A stretch of DNA of 64,000 nucleotides from Chitinophaga ginsengisegetis (GTDB taxonomy: Bacteria > Bacteroidota > Bacteroidia > Chitinophagales > Chitinophagaceae): contig NZ_FUZZ01000001.1 in assembly GCF_900168065.1 (NCBI RefSeq), positions 3,344,623-3,408,622 on the forward strand, given 5' to 3'. Within the stretch, counting starts at the first letter, position 1; each line of letters starts with the position of its first letter. Positions 36,987 to 45,621 of this stretch are shown one piece after another. The notes under the pieces are model-generated. The model made no database searches and was not told the DNA's origin. It saw only the letters and a program-made list of their open reading frames with translations. The translations under genes and the position numbers were made by a program.

Positions 36987-37084
36987 GGATTTTCATTTAA
37001 CGCCGGAAAATTAAGGCAAATCGTTTGTATCTGTAACTTTAGGACAGGTGCATCGTTTTAATTTTTACCAAAATCACTCAATAT

Positions 37085-37555
37085 ATGTTCAGGCCCCTTA
37101 CCTTTTTACTGTTATTAGCGATATTGATAACAGCCTGTAACGATGATAAGCTGGCGGATCCCTGTGAAGGAATTTCCTGTGAAGGCGACACCCTGCATCC
37201 TACCGTTGCAATGATCAGGCTGATGGACCCTGCTAATAAGCAAGACCTGGTGTATGGCCCGGATGCCACTATATCACCAGACAGTGTTAAATATAAAGGT
37301 CCGGGGGATGCCACTTTTATCCCCATTGAACAAAGGCCGGGCTGGACGCCGGAAAGGCAGATAATAGAACTTCCCCTGCAAGAACCGGTATACCTGTATA
37401 TAGGTAAACCTGGAAAAGACACGATTATTAAGGTTACTTATCAATTCACCAAAACCTGCTGCAGCCCTTTGCTTTCACAGGTGATACTGAATGATAAAAC
37501 AGTAATAAAGCTGGGGGCCAGTACCTATGTATACAGGATACCACTGGATTTTTAG
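37085..37555 (+). CDS. Lipoprotein, tandem paralogue A
   Basis: A 156-residue lipoprotein of unknown function. Signal sequence with lipobox LITAC (Cys18). It shares with the next gene a fixed set of positions: DPCEG-x2-C just after the lipid anchor, DLVYGPDATISPDSVK mid-protein, TCC, then VILND and a closing Y-x-I/P-x hydrophobic end. The paired cysteines suggest disulfides after export. The upstream 45 bp of both genes also resemble each other (GTATCTGTAAC and ACCAAAATCA), so the unit was duplicated with its promoter. I know no named domain for it. Confidence 0.75.
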   Translation: MFRPLTFLLLLAILITACNDDKLADPCEGISCEGDTLHPTVAMIRLMDPANKQDLVYGPDATISPDSVKYKGPGDATFIPIEQRPGWTPERQIIELPLQEPVYLYIGKPGKDTIIKVTYQFTKTCCSPLLSQVILNDKTVIKLGASTYVYRIPLDF

Positions 37556-37633
37556 TCTGTTCTTCCAACGGTTCATGTATCTGTAACATATCACGCACTA
37601 CTTACGTTTAACGATCACCAAAATCATCGTTCT

Positions 37634-38089
37634 ATGACCCGTATCTGTTACCTGTTTATCAGCATACTTTTATTCGCAGCCTGTACCACTTCTTCAGAGA
37701 AAAATCCCTGTGAAGGTGTTGTGTGTGATTATATGGCGCCTGTTTGTAAATTCAAACTGGTAGAACCCGGAACCGGCCGTGATCTTGTTTATGGCCCTTA
37801 TGCCCGCATACCATTGGATAGTATCAAAATTCTGATGCAGGATACTGTCATACAGGTGAAACAGGTGATAGACACACCCCGTAATACCGCTGTGTTATAT
37901 TTTTATGTGATAGGTCCTCAAACCCTGCGTGTTGGCCGGCCAGCTAAGACTACCCTGGATAAATTGAATTTCCTGACAAGATCAGTTGGCTGTTGCGGTA
38001 CTGAAATATACAGTTTGCAGTTGAACGACAACCCCGTTCCTGTGCCACGGGATTCTGCCAATACTTACCTGATCCCTTATAATTTATAA
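37634..38089 (+). CDS. Lipoprotein, tandem paralogue B
   Basis: A 151-residue lipoprotein, lipobox LFAAC (Cys17), paralogous to the preceding gene: NPCEGVVC after the anchor, DLVYGPYARIPLDSIK, VGCC, LQLND and NLIP-like end. Overall identity is low outside these blocks, so the duplication is old or the family is under diversifying pressure. It is 78 bp from its neighbour and followed by a strong hairpin; with its own upstream copy of the promoter-like segment it may be transcribed independently. Confidence 0.75.
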   Translation: MTRICYLFISILLFAACTTSSEKNPCEGVVCDYMAPVCKFKLVEPGTGRDLVYGPYARIPLDSIKILMQDTVIQVKQVIDTPRNTAVLYFYVIGPQTLRVGRPAKTTLDKLNFLTRSVGCCGTEIYSLQLNDNPVPVPRDSANTYLIPYNL

Positions 38090-38104
38090 ATGTCGTGATA
38101 AGCT

Positions 38105-38147
38105 GCTGTTTTTACCGGCGGAAACCGCTGCCGCCGGTAAAAACAGC
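38105..38147 (+). terminator. 17-bp hairpin after the lipoprotein pair
   Basis: GCTGTTTTTACCGGCGG (38105-38121) and its exact complement (38131-38147), 9-nt loop. No T-run beyond the stem, but the stem itself has an internal A5/T5 block. It probably ends the lipoprotein transcripts. Confidence 0.7.
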
Positions 38148-38216
38148 GCGTATTCGCCGTAATTTGTAATAAATTGCGCTTCCTGAGACATTTTTTATAT
38201 TATAAATTAAATCAAG

Positions 38217-38615
38217 ATGAATATCAATGTGACCCCCGAAATCACGTTCCGCACAGCCCGCAGCGGTGGCAGCGGCGGACAAAACGTGAATAAGGTGGAA
38301 ACGATGGTGGAAGGCTATTTCGATATCATGGCTTCCGCCCTGTTAACCCCGGAACAAAAAACGGTGCTGATGGAGAAGTTGCAGAACCGCATCAACGCAG
38401 ACGGCCTGCTACAGGTAAAGTCCCAGACTGAACGCACACAACTGGGCAACAAACAGGAAGTGATCTCCAAAATGAATGACCTGATCAGCAAAGCGCTGAT
38501 ACCGCGCAAAAAGCGCGTACCTACGCGGCCGTCCAAAGCCGCCAGGGAAAAACGCATCCAGTCGAAAAAAAGGCATTCCGATAAAAAGCAGCAACGGAGA
38601 GGAGGATTTGAATAA
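38217..38615 (+). CDS. arfB: Alternative ribosome-rescue factor ArfB (peptidyl-tRNA hydrolase)
   Basis: Frees ribosomes stalled on mRNAs without a stop codon. The 132 residues have the class-I release-factor GGQ motif in ARSGGSGGQNVNKVET (residues 14-29), no codon-recognition domain, and a C-terminal very basic tail (KKRVPTRPSKAAREKRIQSK, then KKRHSDKKQQRRGG) that would enter the empty mRNA channel, as in YaeJ/ArfB. Located between the lipoprotein pair and the flippase gene. Confidence 0.93.
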   Translation: MNINVTPEITFRTARSGGSGGQNVNKVETMVEGYFDIMASALLTPEQKTVLMEKLQNRINADGLLQVKSQTERTQLGNKQEVISKMNDLISKALIPRKKRVPTRPSKAAREKRIQSKKRHSDKKQQRRGGFE

Positions 38616-38650
38616 ACACAAGCCACCGGCCAATCCTCACAAATCCGCGA

Positions 38651-38677
38651 TTCGTAATCCGTAATTCGTAATTTGCG
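38651..38677. repeat. Heptamer tandem repeat TTCGTAA upstream of the flippase gene
   Basis: Units TTCGTAA, TCCGTAA, TTCGTAA run head-to-tail from 38651 to 38671, followed by a degenerate TTTGCGT. The same heptamer appears in three other gaps of the window (5409-5436, 57136-57149, 62082-62088). Confidence 0.7.
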
Positions 38678-38693
38678 TCAAAATATTTGGGAA

Positions 38694-40229
38694 TTGAGTA
38701 TTAAGAACCTGGCAGGACAAACGGTATTTTACGGATTGAGTAACATAGTGAGCAAACTGCTCAATTATTTCCTTACTCCCTTTTATCTGACCATCTTAAC
38801 CCGTGCATCATTCGGGGAGATGTCCAACGTATACGCCTATATACCGTTTGCCAATATTGTGCTGACTTATGGCATGGAAACGGCCTTTTTCCGTTTCGCC
38901 AAAAAGGAGAACAAAGCGCATGTACTGGGCACTTCCACCATTTCCCTACTGCTTTCCACTATCAGCATTACTATTTTACTGCTATTGCTGCGATCGCCGG
39001 TCATTAATTCCTACGCCGGGGAGCTGGCGGGCCTGAACGGGCATCCCACCTACTATACCTATGTAGTGCTGCTGATGGCTTTTGATGCGCTCACAGCCAT
39101 TCCTTTCGCACAGCTGCGGCTGGAAGGACGGCCCATGAGATACGCCACAATTCGTATAGCCGGGATAGTTACTACCATCTTTTTCAATATTTTCTTCCTG
39201 GTCATTTGTCCGAAACTCTATGCCGCCGGCCATCACTGGCTGCCGGACCTCCAAAGCGGCAGCGATCAGACCGGGTATATTTACCTGAGCAATATGCTGG
39301 GCAGCGCCATTACCCTGGTACTGTTTCTCCCCCAGATCCGTAAAATAGAGTGGAAGTTTGATGCCGGTTTATGGAAACAAATGATGCACTACGCCCTTCC
39401 GCTGATCGTAGTGGGAATGGCGGGTATGGTCAATGAAACGTTCGACAGGGCCTGGTTTTTACCCCAGTTCCTCCCGGGCGATAACATGGAGGCCAAAAAA
39501 GAAGTAATTGCCCTGTACAGTGCCAATTATAAACTGGCCATCCTGATCACCATGTTCATACAGGCATTCCGGTTAGGGGCGGAACCCTTTTTCTTTAAAC
39601 AGGCGGAAAGCGGCGATCCGAGGAAAATGTATGCCCGGATCATGAAGCTGTTTGTGATCATGCTTTGCTTCATGTTCCTGTTTGTAAGTCTTTACCTGAA
39701 TATCTGGAAAGCCTTCCTGCGCGTGCCTTTCTACTACCAGGGGATGCGTATTGTGCCCGTATTGCTGCTGGCCAACATGTTCCTGGGCATTTATTACAAT
39801 CTCACTATCTGGTTTAAGCTCACCGACCGCACCAAAACCGGCGCGGTGATTACGATCATCACAGCCGTGCTGGCCTTCCTGCTCAATTATTGGTGGATAC
39901 CGGTGATGGGCTACTATGGCGCGGCACTGGCCACTATGGTGTGCTATTTTGTACAGATGGTTATCTGCTATGTATGGGGGCAGAAGTATTACCCCATCCC
40001 TTACCATCTCCCTAAATTAATTACCTACATGGGGCTGGCTACAGGCATTTACTATGTATTCAACTGGCTTAACTCGACGGTGCTGTCGCCGAAAGATATT
40101 TACGCCCCCAAACCCCTTCCTCTCGCAGTGGCAACGGCTTTCTTTGCTGCCTATGCCTGGTTCATTTTCCGTATGGAGAAGAAGGAGTTTGCCCGCTTAC
40201 CGGTAATCGGGAAGTTCGTTAAAGTGTAA
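38694..40229 (+). CDS. Wzx-like polysaccharide/oligosaccharide flippase
   Basis: A multi-pass membrane protein of the MATE/MVF-like polysaccharide biosynthesis family, about 511 residues with 12-14 helices; it would flip undecaprenyl-linked oligosaccharides. Features: LAGQTVFYGLSNIVSKLLNYF near the start, a charge-poor central pore region, and a C-terminal half with GYYGAALATMVCYFVQM, typical of Wzx/MurJ-like folds. No ATG exists near the N-terminus; TTG at 38694 (SIKNLAGQ) looks best, with TTG at 38673 as an alternative. It fits with the WecA-like gene elsewhere in the window but is not in a glycan cluster. Its stop codon lies 1 bp from that of the convergent MBL gene. Confidence 0.85.
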   Translation: MSIKNLAGQTVFYGLSNIVSKLLNYFLTPFYLTILTRASFGEMSNVYAYIPFANIVLTYGMETAFFRFAKKENKAHVLGTSTISLLLSTISITILLLLLRSPVINSYAGELAGLNGHPTYYTYVVLLMAFDALTAIPFAQLRLEGRPMRYATIRIAGIVTTIFFNIFFLVICPKLYAAGHHWLPDLQSGSDQTGYIYLSNMLGSAITLVLFLPQIRKIEWKFDAGLWKQMMHYALPLIVVGMAGMVNETFDRAWFLPQFLPGDNMEAKKEVIALYSANYKLAILITMFIQAFRLGAEPFFFKQAESGDPRKMYARIMKLFVIMLCFMFLFVSLYLNIWKAFLRVPFYYQGMRIVPVLLLANMFLGIYYNLTIWFKLTDRTKTGAVITIITAVLAFLLNYWWIPVMGYYGAALATMVCYFVQMVICYVWGQKYYPIPYHLPKLITYMGLATGIYYVFNWLNSTVLSPKDIYAPKPLPLAVATAFFAAYAWFIFRMEKKEFARLPVIGKFVKV

Positions 40230-40230
40230 G

Positions 40231-40872
40231 CTAATCCACCAGGAAAGGATTGTGTTTCTTTTCAAAACCGATAGTGGTGGCTGGTCCGTGACCCGGGAAC
40301 ACCCTTACCTCGTCCGGCAATACAAACATTTGTTCACGGATACTTTTCAGCAAAGTGGCATGATTGCCTCCCGGAAGATCGGTACGGCCAATGCTCTGGT
40401 AAAACAGCACATCACCGCCGATCACGAAATGCTGACCAGGACAGTAGAAGGCTACACTCCCCGGAGAATGGCCCGGGGTAAACAACACCGTTAGTTCATC
40501 GGTGCCAAAAAGGATCTTTTCCCCTTCTGCCAGGTAACGGCCTGCCTCGGGGGAGGGATCAAACGGAATGTTGTACATCCCCGCAGCACGCTGGGAATTG
40601 TCCAGTACCGGCTGTTCCAGTTCATGAAACTCCGGGCGCACTTTATACGTATCTGATACGAGCTTATTACCGAATATATGATCAAAGTGGCAGTGCGTAT
40701 TCAATAATCTTATAACATTTAACCCGTGTGTTTGTATATATTGTAATAATTCTTTTCTTTCGTCCTGAAAATAACACCCTGGGTCTATAATTATACATTC
40801 CTTTTTTCCGTTAATAAGCAGGAAAGTGTTTTCTTGTAGTGGACCAAAAGTGAATTGTTGTATTTCAATCAT
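40231..40872 (-). CDS. MBL-fold metallo-hydrolase (glyoxalase II-like)
   Basis: A 213-residue single-domain metallo-beta-lactamase-fold hydrolase. Metal motif HCHFDH at residues 60-65, then TPGHSPGSVAFY near 130, GGDVLF near 153 and the last His in VFPGHGP near 192. The substrate is not known; this short form is often annotated as a glyoxalase II-like or YcbL-like thiolesterase. Convergent with the flippase gene and divergent from the BamA-like gene. Confidence 0.9.
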   Translation of the reverse strand: MIEIQQFTFGPLQENTFLLINGKKECIIIDPGCYFQDERKELLQYIQTHGLNVIRLLNTHCHFDHIFGNKLVSDTYKVRPEFHELEQPVLDNSQRAAGMYNIPFDPSPEAGRYLAEGEKILFGTDELTVLFTPGHSPGSVAFYCPGQHFVIGGDVLFYQSIGRTDLPGGNHATLLKSIREQMFVLPDEVRVFPGHGPATTIGFEKKHNPFLVD

Positions 40873-40933
40873 TGTAACCCGATTTTTTTAGGCTAATTTT
40901 AAAACAGATCACAATATTATCAATACTTTCTGT

Positions 40934-43900
40934 ATGAACAGATTTATTACCCGGTTATTATTCCACGGTACCCTATTACTTGGAACGATAGTATCCCAGG
41001 CCCAGACCAATACAGTAGAATTCGGACAAAATCGTGTGCAGTTCAAGAACTTCAAGTGGAGATACTATCAAAGCCGGCATTTCAACACCTATTTCGCCCA
41101 GAACGGGCTGGAACTTGGTAAGTATGCCGCCCAGGTAGCCGAAAAGGAATTACCCCAGCTGGAACAGTTCATGGAATCCAACCCCAGACAGCGTATTAAT
41201 ATTGTGGTTTACAACTCTTTCGGGGAAATGAAGCAGTCCAATATCGGTATTGGCGTGGATTGGCAGAATACAGGAGGGGTGACCAAACTGGTGGGCAACA
41301 AAATGATCGTTTATTTCGACGGTAACCACGAAAACCTCCGCCGCCAGATCCGGCAGGGGATAGCCCGTATCATGCTGGAAACCCTGCTGTTTGGGGAAGA
41401 TATCGGCGAATTTGCCGGTAATGCCGCCCTGATCGACTTCCCGAAATGGTTCACCGATGGCTTTATTGGCTATGCCGCCGAAAACTGGACTGCCAAACAG
41501 GATGAAGAACTAAAACTCATCATCATGTCCGGCAAGTACAGCAACTTCAACGCCCTCGCTTATGACCACACCCTCCTGGCAGGTCAGGCGTTCTGGTACT
41601 ATGTGGAAAGCAAGTACGGCAAAGATGCCGTGCCTTACCTCATGTACATCACCCGTATTAACCGCGGACTGAAAAAAGGCTTTGAACAGGTACTTAACCA
41701 AACACCCAAGAAAGCCACCAAAGACTTCTTTGTATTTTATCAGAAAAGATTCCAGGAAGATAACCGCAGAAGAAAGACTTCTGCCAAAGGCCGTACTATC
41801 GTAGCCCAGGAAATTACGCCCAAAGCCGATTACTACCGCTTTAACCCGAATCCTAAAAATAATTCCTACGCGGTAGTTGAGTTCAAAAAAGGAGTATACC
41901 GCGTACAGATCCAGCTCGGCTGGAATAAGCCCAAGGTATTGCTGCATAGCGGTGTAATGCAGCTGGCCAACCAGGTAGATCCAAACTATCCGCAGATGGC
42001 ATGGAACACCAAAGGCAACCGCCTGGCCGTTGTATACGAACACGAAGGCAAAACAAAACTGATGATCTATGACCTCATCACCCGCACGACTATACGCCAG
42101 GAACTGAACCAGTTTGACCGGATCATCGACTTTAAATACATGCCGGTACAGGAAAATACCCTGTTACTGTCTGCCGTGAAAAACGGGCATACCGACATCT
42201 TTACCTATAACATCAGCAATTCTAAAACAGACCAGATCACCAATGACGTGTATGATGACCTGGACCCGTCTTTTGCCGCATTCCCCGGCAAAAGCGGTAT
42301 TCTCTACTCTTCCAACAGGCCCGGCCCCAAAGGAAGAGGAAGCGATACCTCCCTGCTGAACCACCCGTTCAATATCTTCATGGTGGACAACTGGAACCGG
42401 AGCTCTGAAAAGCAGATCACCCAGCTGACCGACCTGCAGTACGGCAACGCCAAACTGCCCATGCAGTACAATACCACTCACTTTACCTTTGTGTCCGATG
42501 CCAATGGTATCCGTAACCGTTATGCCGGTTTCTTCAAGTCGCAGGCTGATGGCGTGGATTCCCTCTTCTATGTAGGCTCTGAAATTCTTCATAATCCCGA
42601 CCAGGAAGAACTGGATTCAGCGATGGCAGCCTATGGCTCTACCGCCCCGGATTCAGTAGAAGCCATCACCATCACCAAAGATTCTACCTATACTTTCCCT
42701 ATTTCCAACTATCCTTACGGCATCCAGGAATCGAGGATTACCGGGGAAAAGGGAGAAGTATCGGAAGTAGTGCAATATGCAGATATCAAACGCCTGATGA
42801 AGCTGAAGGTAGATACCGTGGTGTTGAAGAAAAGGAATATAACGGCAAAAAACACCAATTTCAGGAAAGCACAGATGCATGCGGACAGTTTACGTTTAGG
42901 CTTGCCTACCTACCTGGCGCCGTCAAAAGATACGAGTACACATCCCAATTTCTTCCAGAACGAGTTTGGTAACGAGCCGGCCGATACCAGCAACAACGCC
43001 GTTACCGCAAATGAACCGTCGCTGTTTGAAAAAAGAAGAGACGAGGAATCTACCCTGAAAAAATCGAAACTGTTCCCGTATAAATTCAAATTCGCCTCCG
43101 ATTACCTGATCCTGCAACTGGATAACTCCATCCTGGTAAATAAATACCAGCCATTTACCGGTCCGCCAAGCGGCCCTATCCGCCTCACCGACCCGGTGAA
43201 CGGGTTAATCCGCATCGGGGTAAGCGATTTGTTTGAAGATCTGAAATTCAACGGCGGTTTCCGTATTCCTTCTTCCCTGCAGGGATCGGAGTATTTCTTT
43301 ACGGCCAACTACCTGAAGAAACGCTTTGATTATAAATTCACTTACTACCGCAAAGTGGATAAAGGCAGTGGATTTGTTATCCGTGACCAAGCTGGTAATG
43401 ATTCCGCTTTTATTTCTACCAAAATGATCACCAACATTTACCAGGGCGAAATAAGATATCCTTTCGACCAGGTAAGGAGTATCCGTTTATCAGCAGGCAT
43501 ACGTACCGATAAACTGGTGATACAGTCGGAGAACAAAGAAGCGCTGATAGCCCCTGATTACAAGGAGACCTACGCGTTAATGCGCCTGGAATACGTATAC
43601 GACAATACGATCAACCCGGCTATTAATATCTGGAATGGTACCCGTTATAAAATTTATGGAGAAACCAATGCACAGCTGACCAACGGCGGATTGAACGAGT
43701 TATTCAATCCGGGTCTTTCTGCTGCAGCACAGGGCAGGTTTACCTATAACATGGGAGTGGATATCCGCCATTATACAAAAATTTACCGCAACTTTATCTG
43801 GGCTACACGCTTTGCAATGGATATGTCGTGGGGCACGCGCAAACTGCTGTATTACCTGGGAGGTGTGGACAACTGGCTGAATCCGCAGATCAATACAAAG

Positions 43901-44341
43901 AACCCGGTAAACCTAACAGAAAATTATGCTTTCCAGACGTTAGCTGAAAACCTGCGTGGTTACAAGCAGAATGCAAGAAATGGTAATAATGTGATGTTGT
44001 TGAATACAGAACTCCGTTTACCGGTGTTTGCCACTTTCATCGACAAGCCTATCAACTCTGCATTCCTGCGCAATTTCCAGGTTACCTCCTTCATTGATAT
44101 CGGTACTGCCTGGAATAAAAAGCTGAGCTTTAAAGATGCCAATTACACCACTTATGACGATGGTCAGGGTGTAACTACCCGTATCAAAGAAGGTTTCCTC
44201 GGGCCCTTTGTAGGTGGTTATGGTTTTGGTGCTCGTACCACCATTGCCGGTTACTTCCTCCGTGCGGATGCTGGCTGGCCTGCTGTAGCATTTTTCAGAG
44301 GCAGCCCGATCTGGTACTTTGGTATGGGCGTTGACTTCTAA
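40934..44341 (+). CDS. Large outer-membrane protein: pseudo-peptidase - TolB-like propeller - BamA-like barrel
   Basis: A 1135-residue exported protein (signal peptide LLFHGTLLLGTIVSQAQ). Residues about 30-280 resemble a peptidase-MA (gluzincin) domain: the downstream FPKWFTDGFIGYAAENW (169-185) matches the family's P-x-W-x2-EG-x-A block, but the HExxH position reads RQGIARI (140-146), so it is catalytically dead. Residues about 290-560 hold TolB/WD40-like repeats (YPQMAWNTKGNRLAVVYE, GILYSSNRPG). The C-terminal about 400 residues are beta-rich with a final GSPIWYFGMGVDF, an outer-membrane barrel of the BamA/TamA (surface antigen) kind. Role unknown; secretion or surface assembly is inferred from the barrel. 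Confidence 0.8.
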   Translation: MNRFITRLLFHGTLLLGTIVSQAQTNTVEFGQNRVQFKNFKWRYYQSRHFNTYFAQNGLELGKYAAQVAEKELPQLEQFMESNPRQRINIVVYNSFGEMKQSNIGIGVDWQNTGGVTKLVGNKMIVYFDGNHENLRRQIRQGIARIMLETLLFGEDIGEFAGNAALIDFPKWFTDGFIGYAAENWTAKQDEELKLIIMSGKYSNFNALAYDHTLLAGQAFWYYVESKYGKDAVPYLMYITRINRGLKKGFEQVLNQTPKKATKDFFVFYQKRFQEDNRRRKTSAKGRTIVAQEITPKADYYRFNPNPKNNSYAVVEFKKGVYRVQIQLGWNKPKVLLHSGVMQLANQVDPNYPQMAWNTKGNRLAVVYEHEGKTKLMIYDLITRTTIRQELNQFDRIIDFKYMPVQENTLLLSAVKNGHTDIFTYNISNSKTDQITNDVYDDLDPSFAAFPGKSGILYSSNRPGPKGRGSDTSLLNHPFNIFMVDNWNRSSEKQITQLTDLQYGNAKLPMQYNTTHFTFVSDANGIRNRYAGFFKSQADGVDSLFYVGSEILHNPDQEELDSAMAAYGSTAPDSVEAITITKDSTYTFPISNYPYGIQESRITGEKGEVSEVVQYADIKRLMKLKVDTVVLKKRNITAKNTNFRKAQMHADSLRLGLPTYLAPSKDTSTHPNFFQNEFGNEPADTSNNAVTANEPSLFEKRRDEESTLKKSKLFPYKFKFASDYLILQLDNSILVNKYQPFTGPPSGPIRLTDPVNGLIRIGVSDLFEDLKFNGGFRIPSSLQGSEYFFTANYLKKRFDYKFTYYRKVDKGSGFVIRDQAGNDSAFISTKMITNIYQGEIRYPFDQVRSIRLSAGIRTDKLVIQSENKEALIAPDYKETYALMRLEYVYDNTINPAINIWNGTRYKIYGETNAQLTNGGLNELFNPGLSAAAQGRFTYNMGVDIRHYTKIYRNFIWATRFAMDMSWGTRKLLYYLGGVDNWLNPQINTKNPVNLTENYAFQTLAENLRGYKQNARNGNNVMLLNTELRLPVFATFIDKPINSAFLRNFQVTSFIDIGTAWNKKLSFKDANYTTYDDGQGVTTRIKEGFLGPFVGGYGFGARTTIAGYFLRADAGWPAVAFFRGSPIWYFGMGVDF

Positions 44342-44348
44342 ACGGAGG

Positions 44349-44560
44349 GGATCGCCTTCGGCGATTTTAAATTGTCTTGGAGCAGGATTAGACTGATTGT
44401 GCTGATTTTTTTGATTTGATTATATTTTGATTTTAAAGAAGAAGGGAGATAGAAGTGAATACTCACTTTTATCTCCCTTCTTCTTTTATAAAAAATCCCA
44501 AAATCATTATAATCAGTCTAATCCTGCTCCAAGACAATTTAAAATCGCCGAAGGCGATCC
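44349..44560. repeat. 212-bp near-perfect inverted-repeat element between convergent genes
   Basis: The outermost 50 bases (44349-44398 and 44511-44560) are exact complements. A central hairpin (44435-44458 with 44463-44486; 24 bp, one G-T, 4-nt loop) is separated from the arms by less regular T-rich (left) and A-rich (right) spacers that differ in length by about ten bases. Each arm starts with its own small hairpin ATCGCC-TTC-GGCGAT followed by T3-T4, pointing inward: one terminates the BamA-like gene, the other the DUF1361 gene. It starts 8 nt after one stop codon and abuts the other. There is no coding content. Confidence 0.9.
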
Positions 44561-45231
44561 TACGCATGTTGCTTTTTCACCAGTGGGTACATCAGGCTCA
44601 GAAATATTCCCATACATATGGTAAAGGCCCAGGCATGCCGGTTTTCCACGGGATGCAGGAAAATATCCCTCATATCTCCCAACAGGGTAAGCGGGTCTTT
44701 CACAATATCCCAGCTGTTATAGCGTAAATACCTGCCGATATATACGCCCATTCCGCAGAGAAACATTACCGGGAAAGTGAATAACCATGCCGGCCAGCGG
44801 CTGTGACGGTTGCCCCACAATTTTTCCATGCTGCGGATAGACATATAGCCGAACATCATACCATTCCAGGCGAAAGAGAAAATCACAAACAGATCAAACC
44901 ACAATGGCACGCCGCCGTCGAACAAATGGAACAGATCCGTGAGGATGTAGGGGGCGTTGGGAATAAACAGCAACCATACAATGAAGCAGCCGTACCAGTT
45001 ATACCGGTTCTTAATTTGCTCCGGGTGCTTTTCCATCCAGCCGGTGATAGCGAAAGGAATAAAGGCCAGGAAAAGGTTCCAGATCAGCGATACCCGCAGA
45101 TAGCTACCGGTATGCATTACACGAAAAAAGAGCAACGCCATACTGAACAGTACAGATGTATACAGGGTGTATTGGTGCCGCGACCGGCCTATACGATGTT
45201 GTAATAAACGGATGGTTCTCATCAATTGCAT
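44560..45231 (-). CDS. DUF1361 multi-pass membrane protein
   Basis: A membrane protein of about 223 residues (six or seven helices) matching the DUF1361 family: LFIPNAPYILTDLFHLF and WDIVKDPLTLLGDMRDIF are its conserved loops. Function unknown. The frame opens at a TTG (45249), but the ATG at 45231 is the better start and leaves a 19-bp gap to dgkA upstream. Its stop codon overlaps the last base of the inverted-repeat element. Confidence 0.85.
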   Translation of the reverse strand: MQLMRTIRLLQHRIGRSRHQYTLYTSVLFSMALLFFRVMHTGSYLRVSLIWNLFLAFIPFAITGWMEKHPEQIKNRYNWYGCFIVWLLFIPNAPYILTDLFHLFDGGVPLWFDLFVIFSFAWNGMMFGYMSIRSMEKLWGNRHSRWPAWLFTFPVMFLCGMGVYIGRYLRYNSWDIVKDPLTLLGDMRDIFLHPVENRHAWAFTICMGIFLSLMYPLVKKQHA

Positions 45232-45250
45232 ATGGTTACTTTTAGACAAA

Positions 45251-45613
45251 TTAAAATATGTAGGGAATAAATATGACAGCCCCGATAATAACGGCTGCTA
45301 TGGCCGCTACCAGTACAGCGCCGGCCGCTACATCCTTGATGAATTTCACTTTGGGATGCAGCTGCGGCGAAAGATGATCCATTATTTTTTCTATAACTGT
45401 ATTAAGCATTTCTGTAATCCACACCAATGTAATGGCGAGAATGATCCAAATCCATTCCGGCGTTGCTATTTTATACCAGCAACCGGCTGCCACCACCACA
45501 ATGGTAGCGAGGGCATGAATACGCGCATGTGGCTCACTGCGCAGGAAAGCGGCAATACCACTAAATGCGTATCCGAAGCTGGCCAACCGTTTGCTGATAT
45601 AAGAGTTTCCCAT
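45251..45613 (-). CDS. Diacylglycerol/undecaprenol kinase (DgkA family)
   Basis: A 120-residue, three-helix membrane kinase that phosphorylates diacylglycerol or, in Gram-positive relatives, undecaprenol. The family core is present: RSEPHARIHALATIVVV near residue 25 (catalytic Glu and basic residues) and ITEMLNTVIEKIMDHLS near residue 63 with the conserved E..NTxIE. An undecaprenol role would link it to the WecA/Wzx pathway (inference). It follows creD by 8 bp and precedes DUF1361. Confidence 0.9.
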   Translation of the reverse strand: MGNSYISKRLASFGYAFSGIAAFLRSEPHARIHALATIVVVAAGCWYKIATPEWIWIILAITLVWITEMLNTVIEKIMDHLSPQLHPKVKFIKDVAAGAVLVAAIAAVIIGAVIFIPYIF

Positions 45614-45621
45614 GTTTGTTT

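Noticed and set aside
44349..44560. Inverted repeat considered as an insertion sequence
   Set aside because: Too short for a transposase and without any coding potential; a non-autonomous element remains possible.
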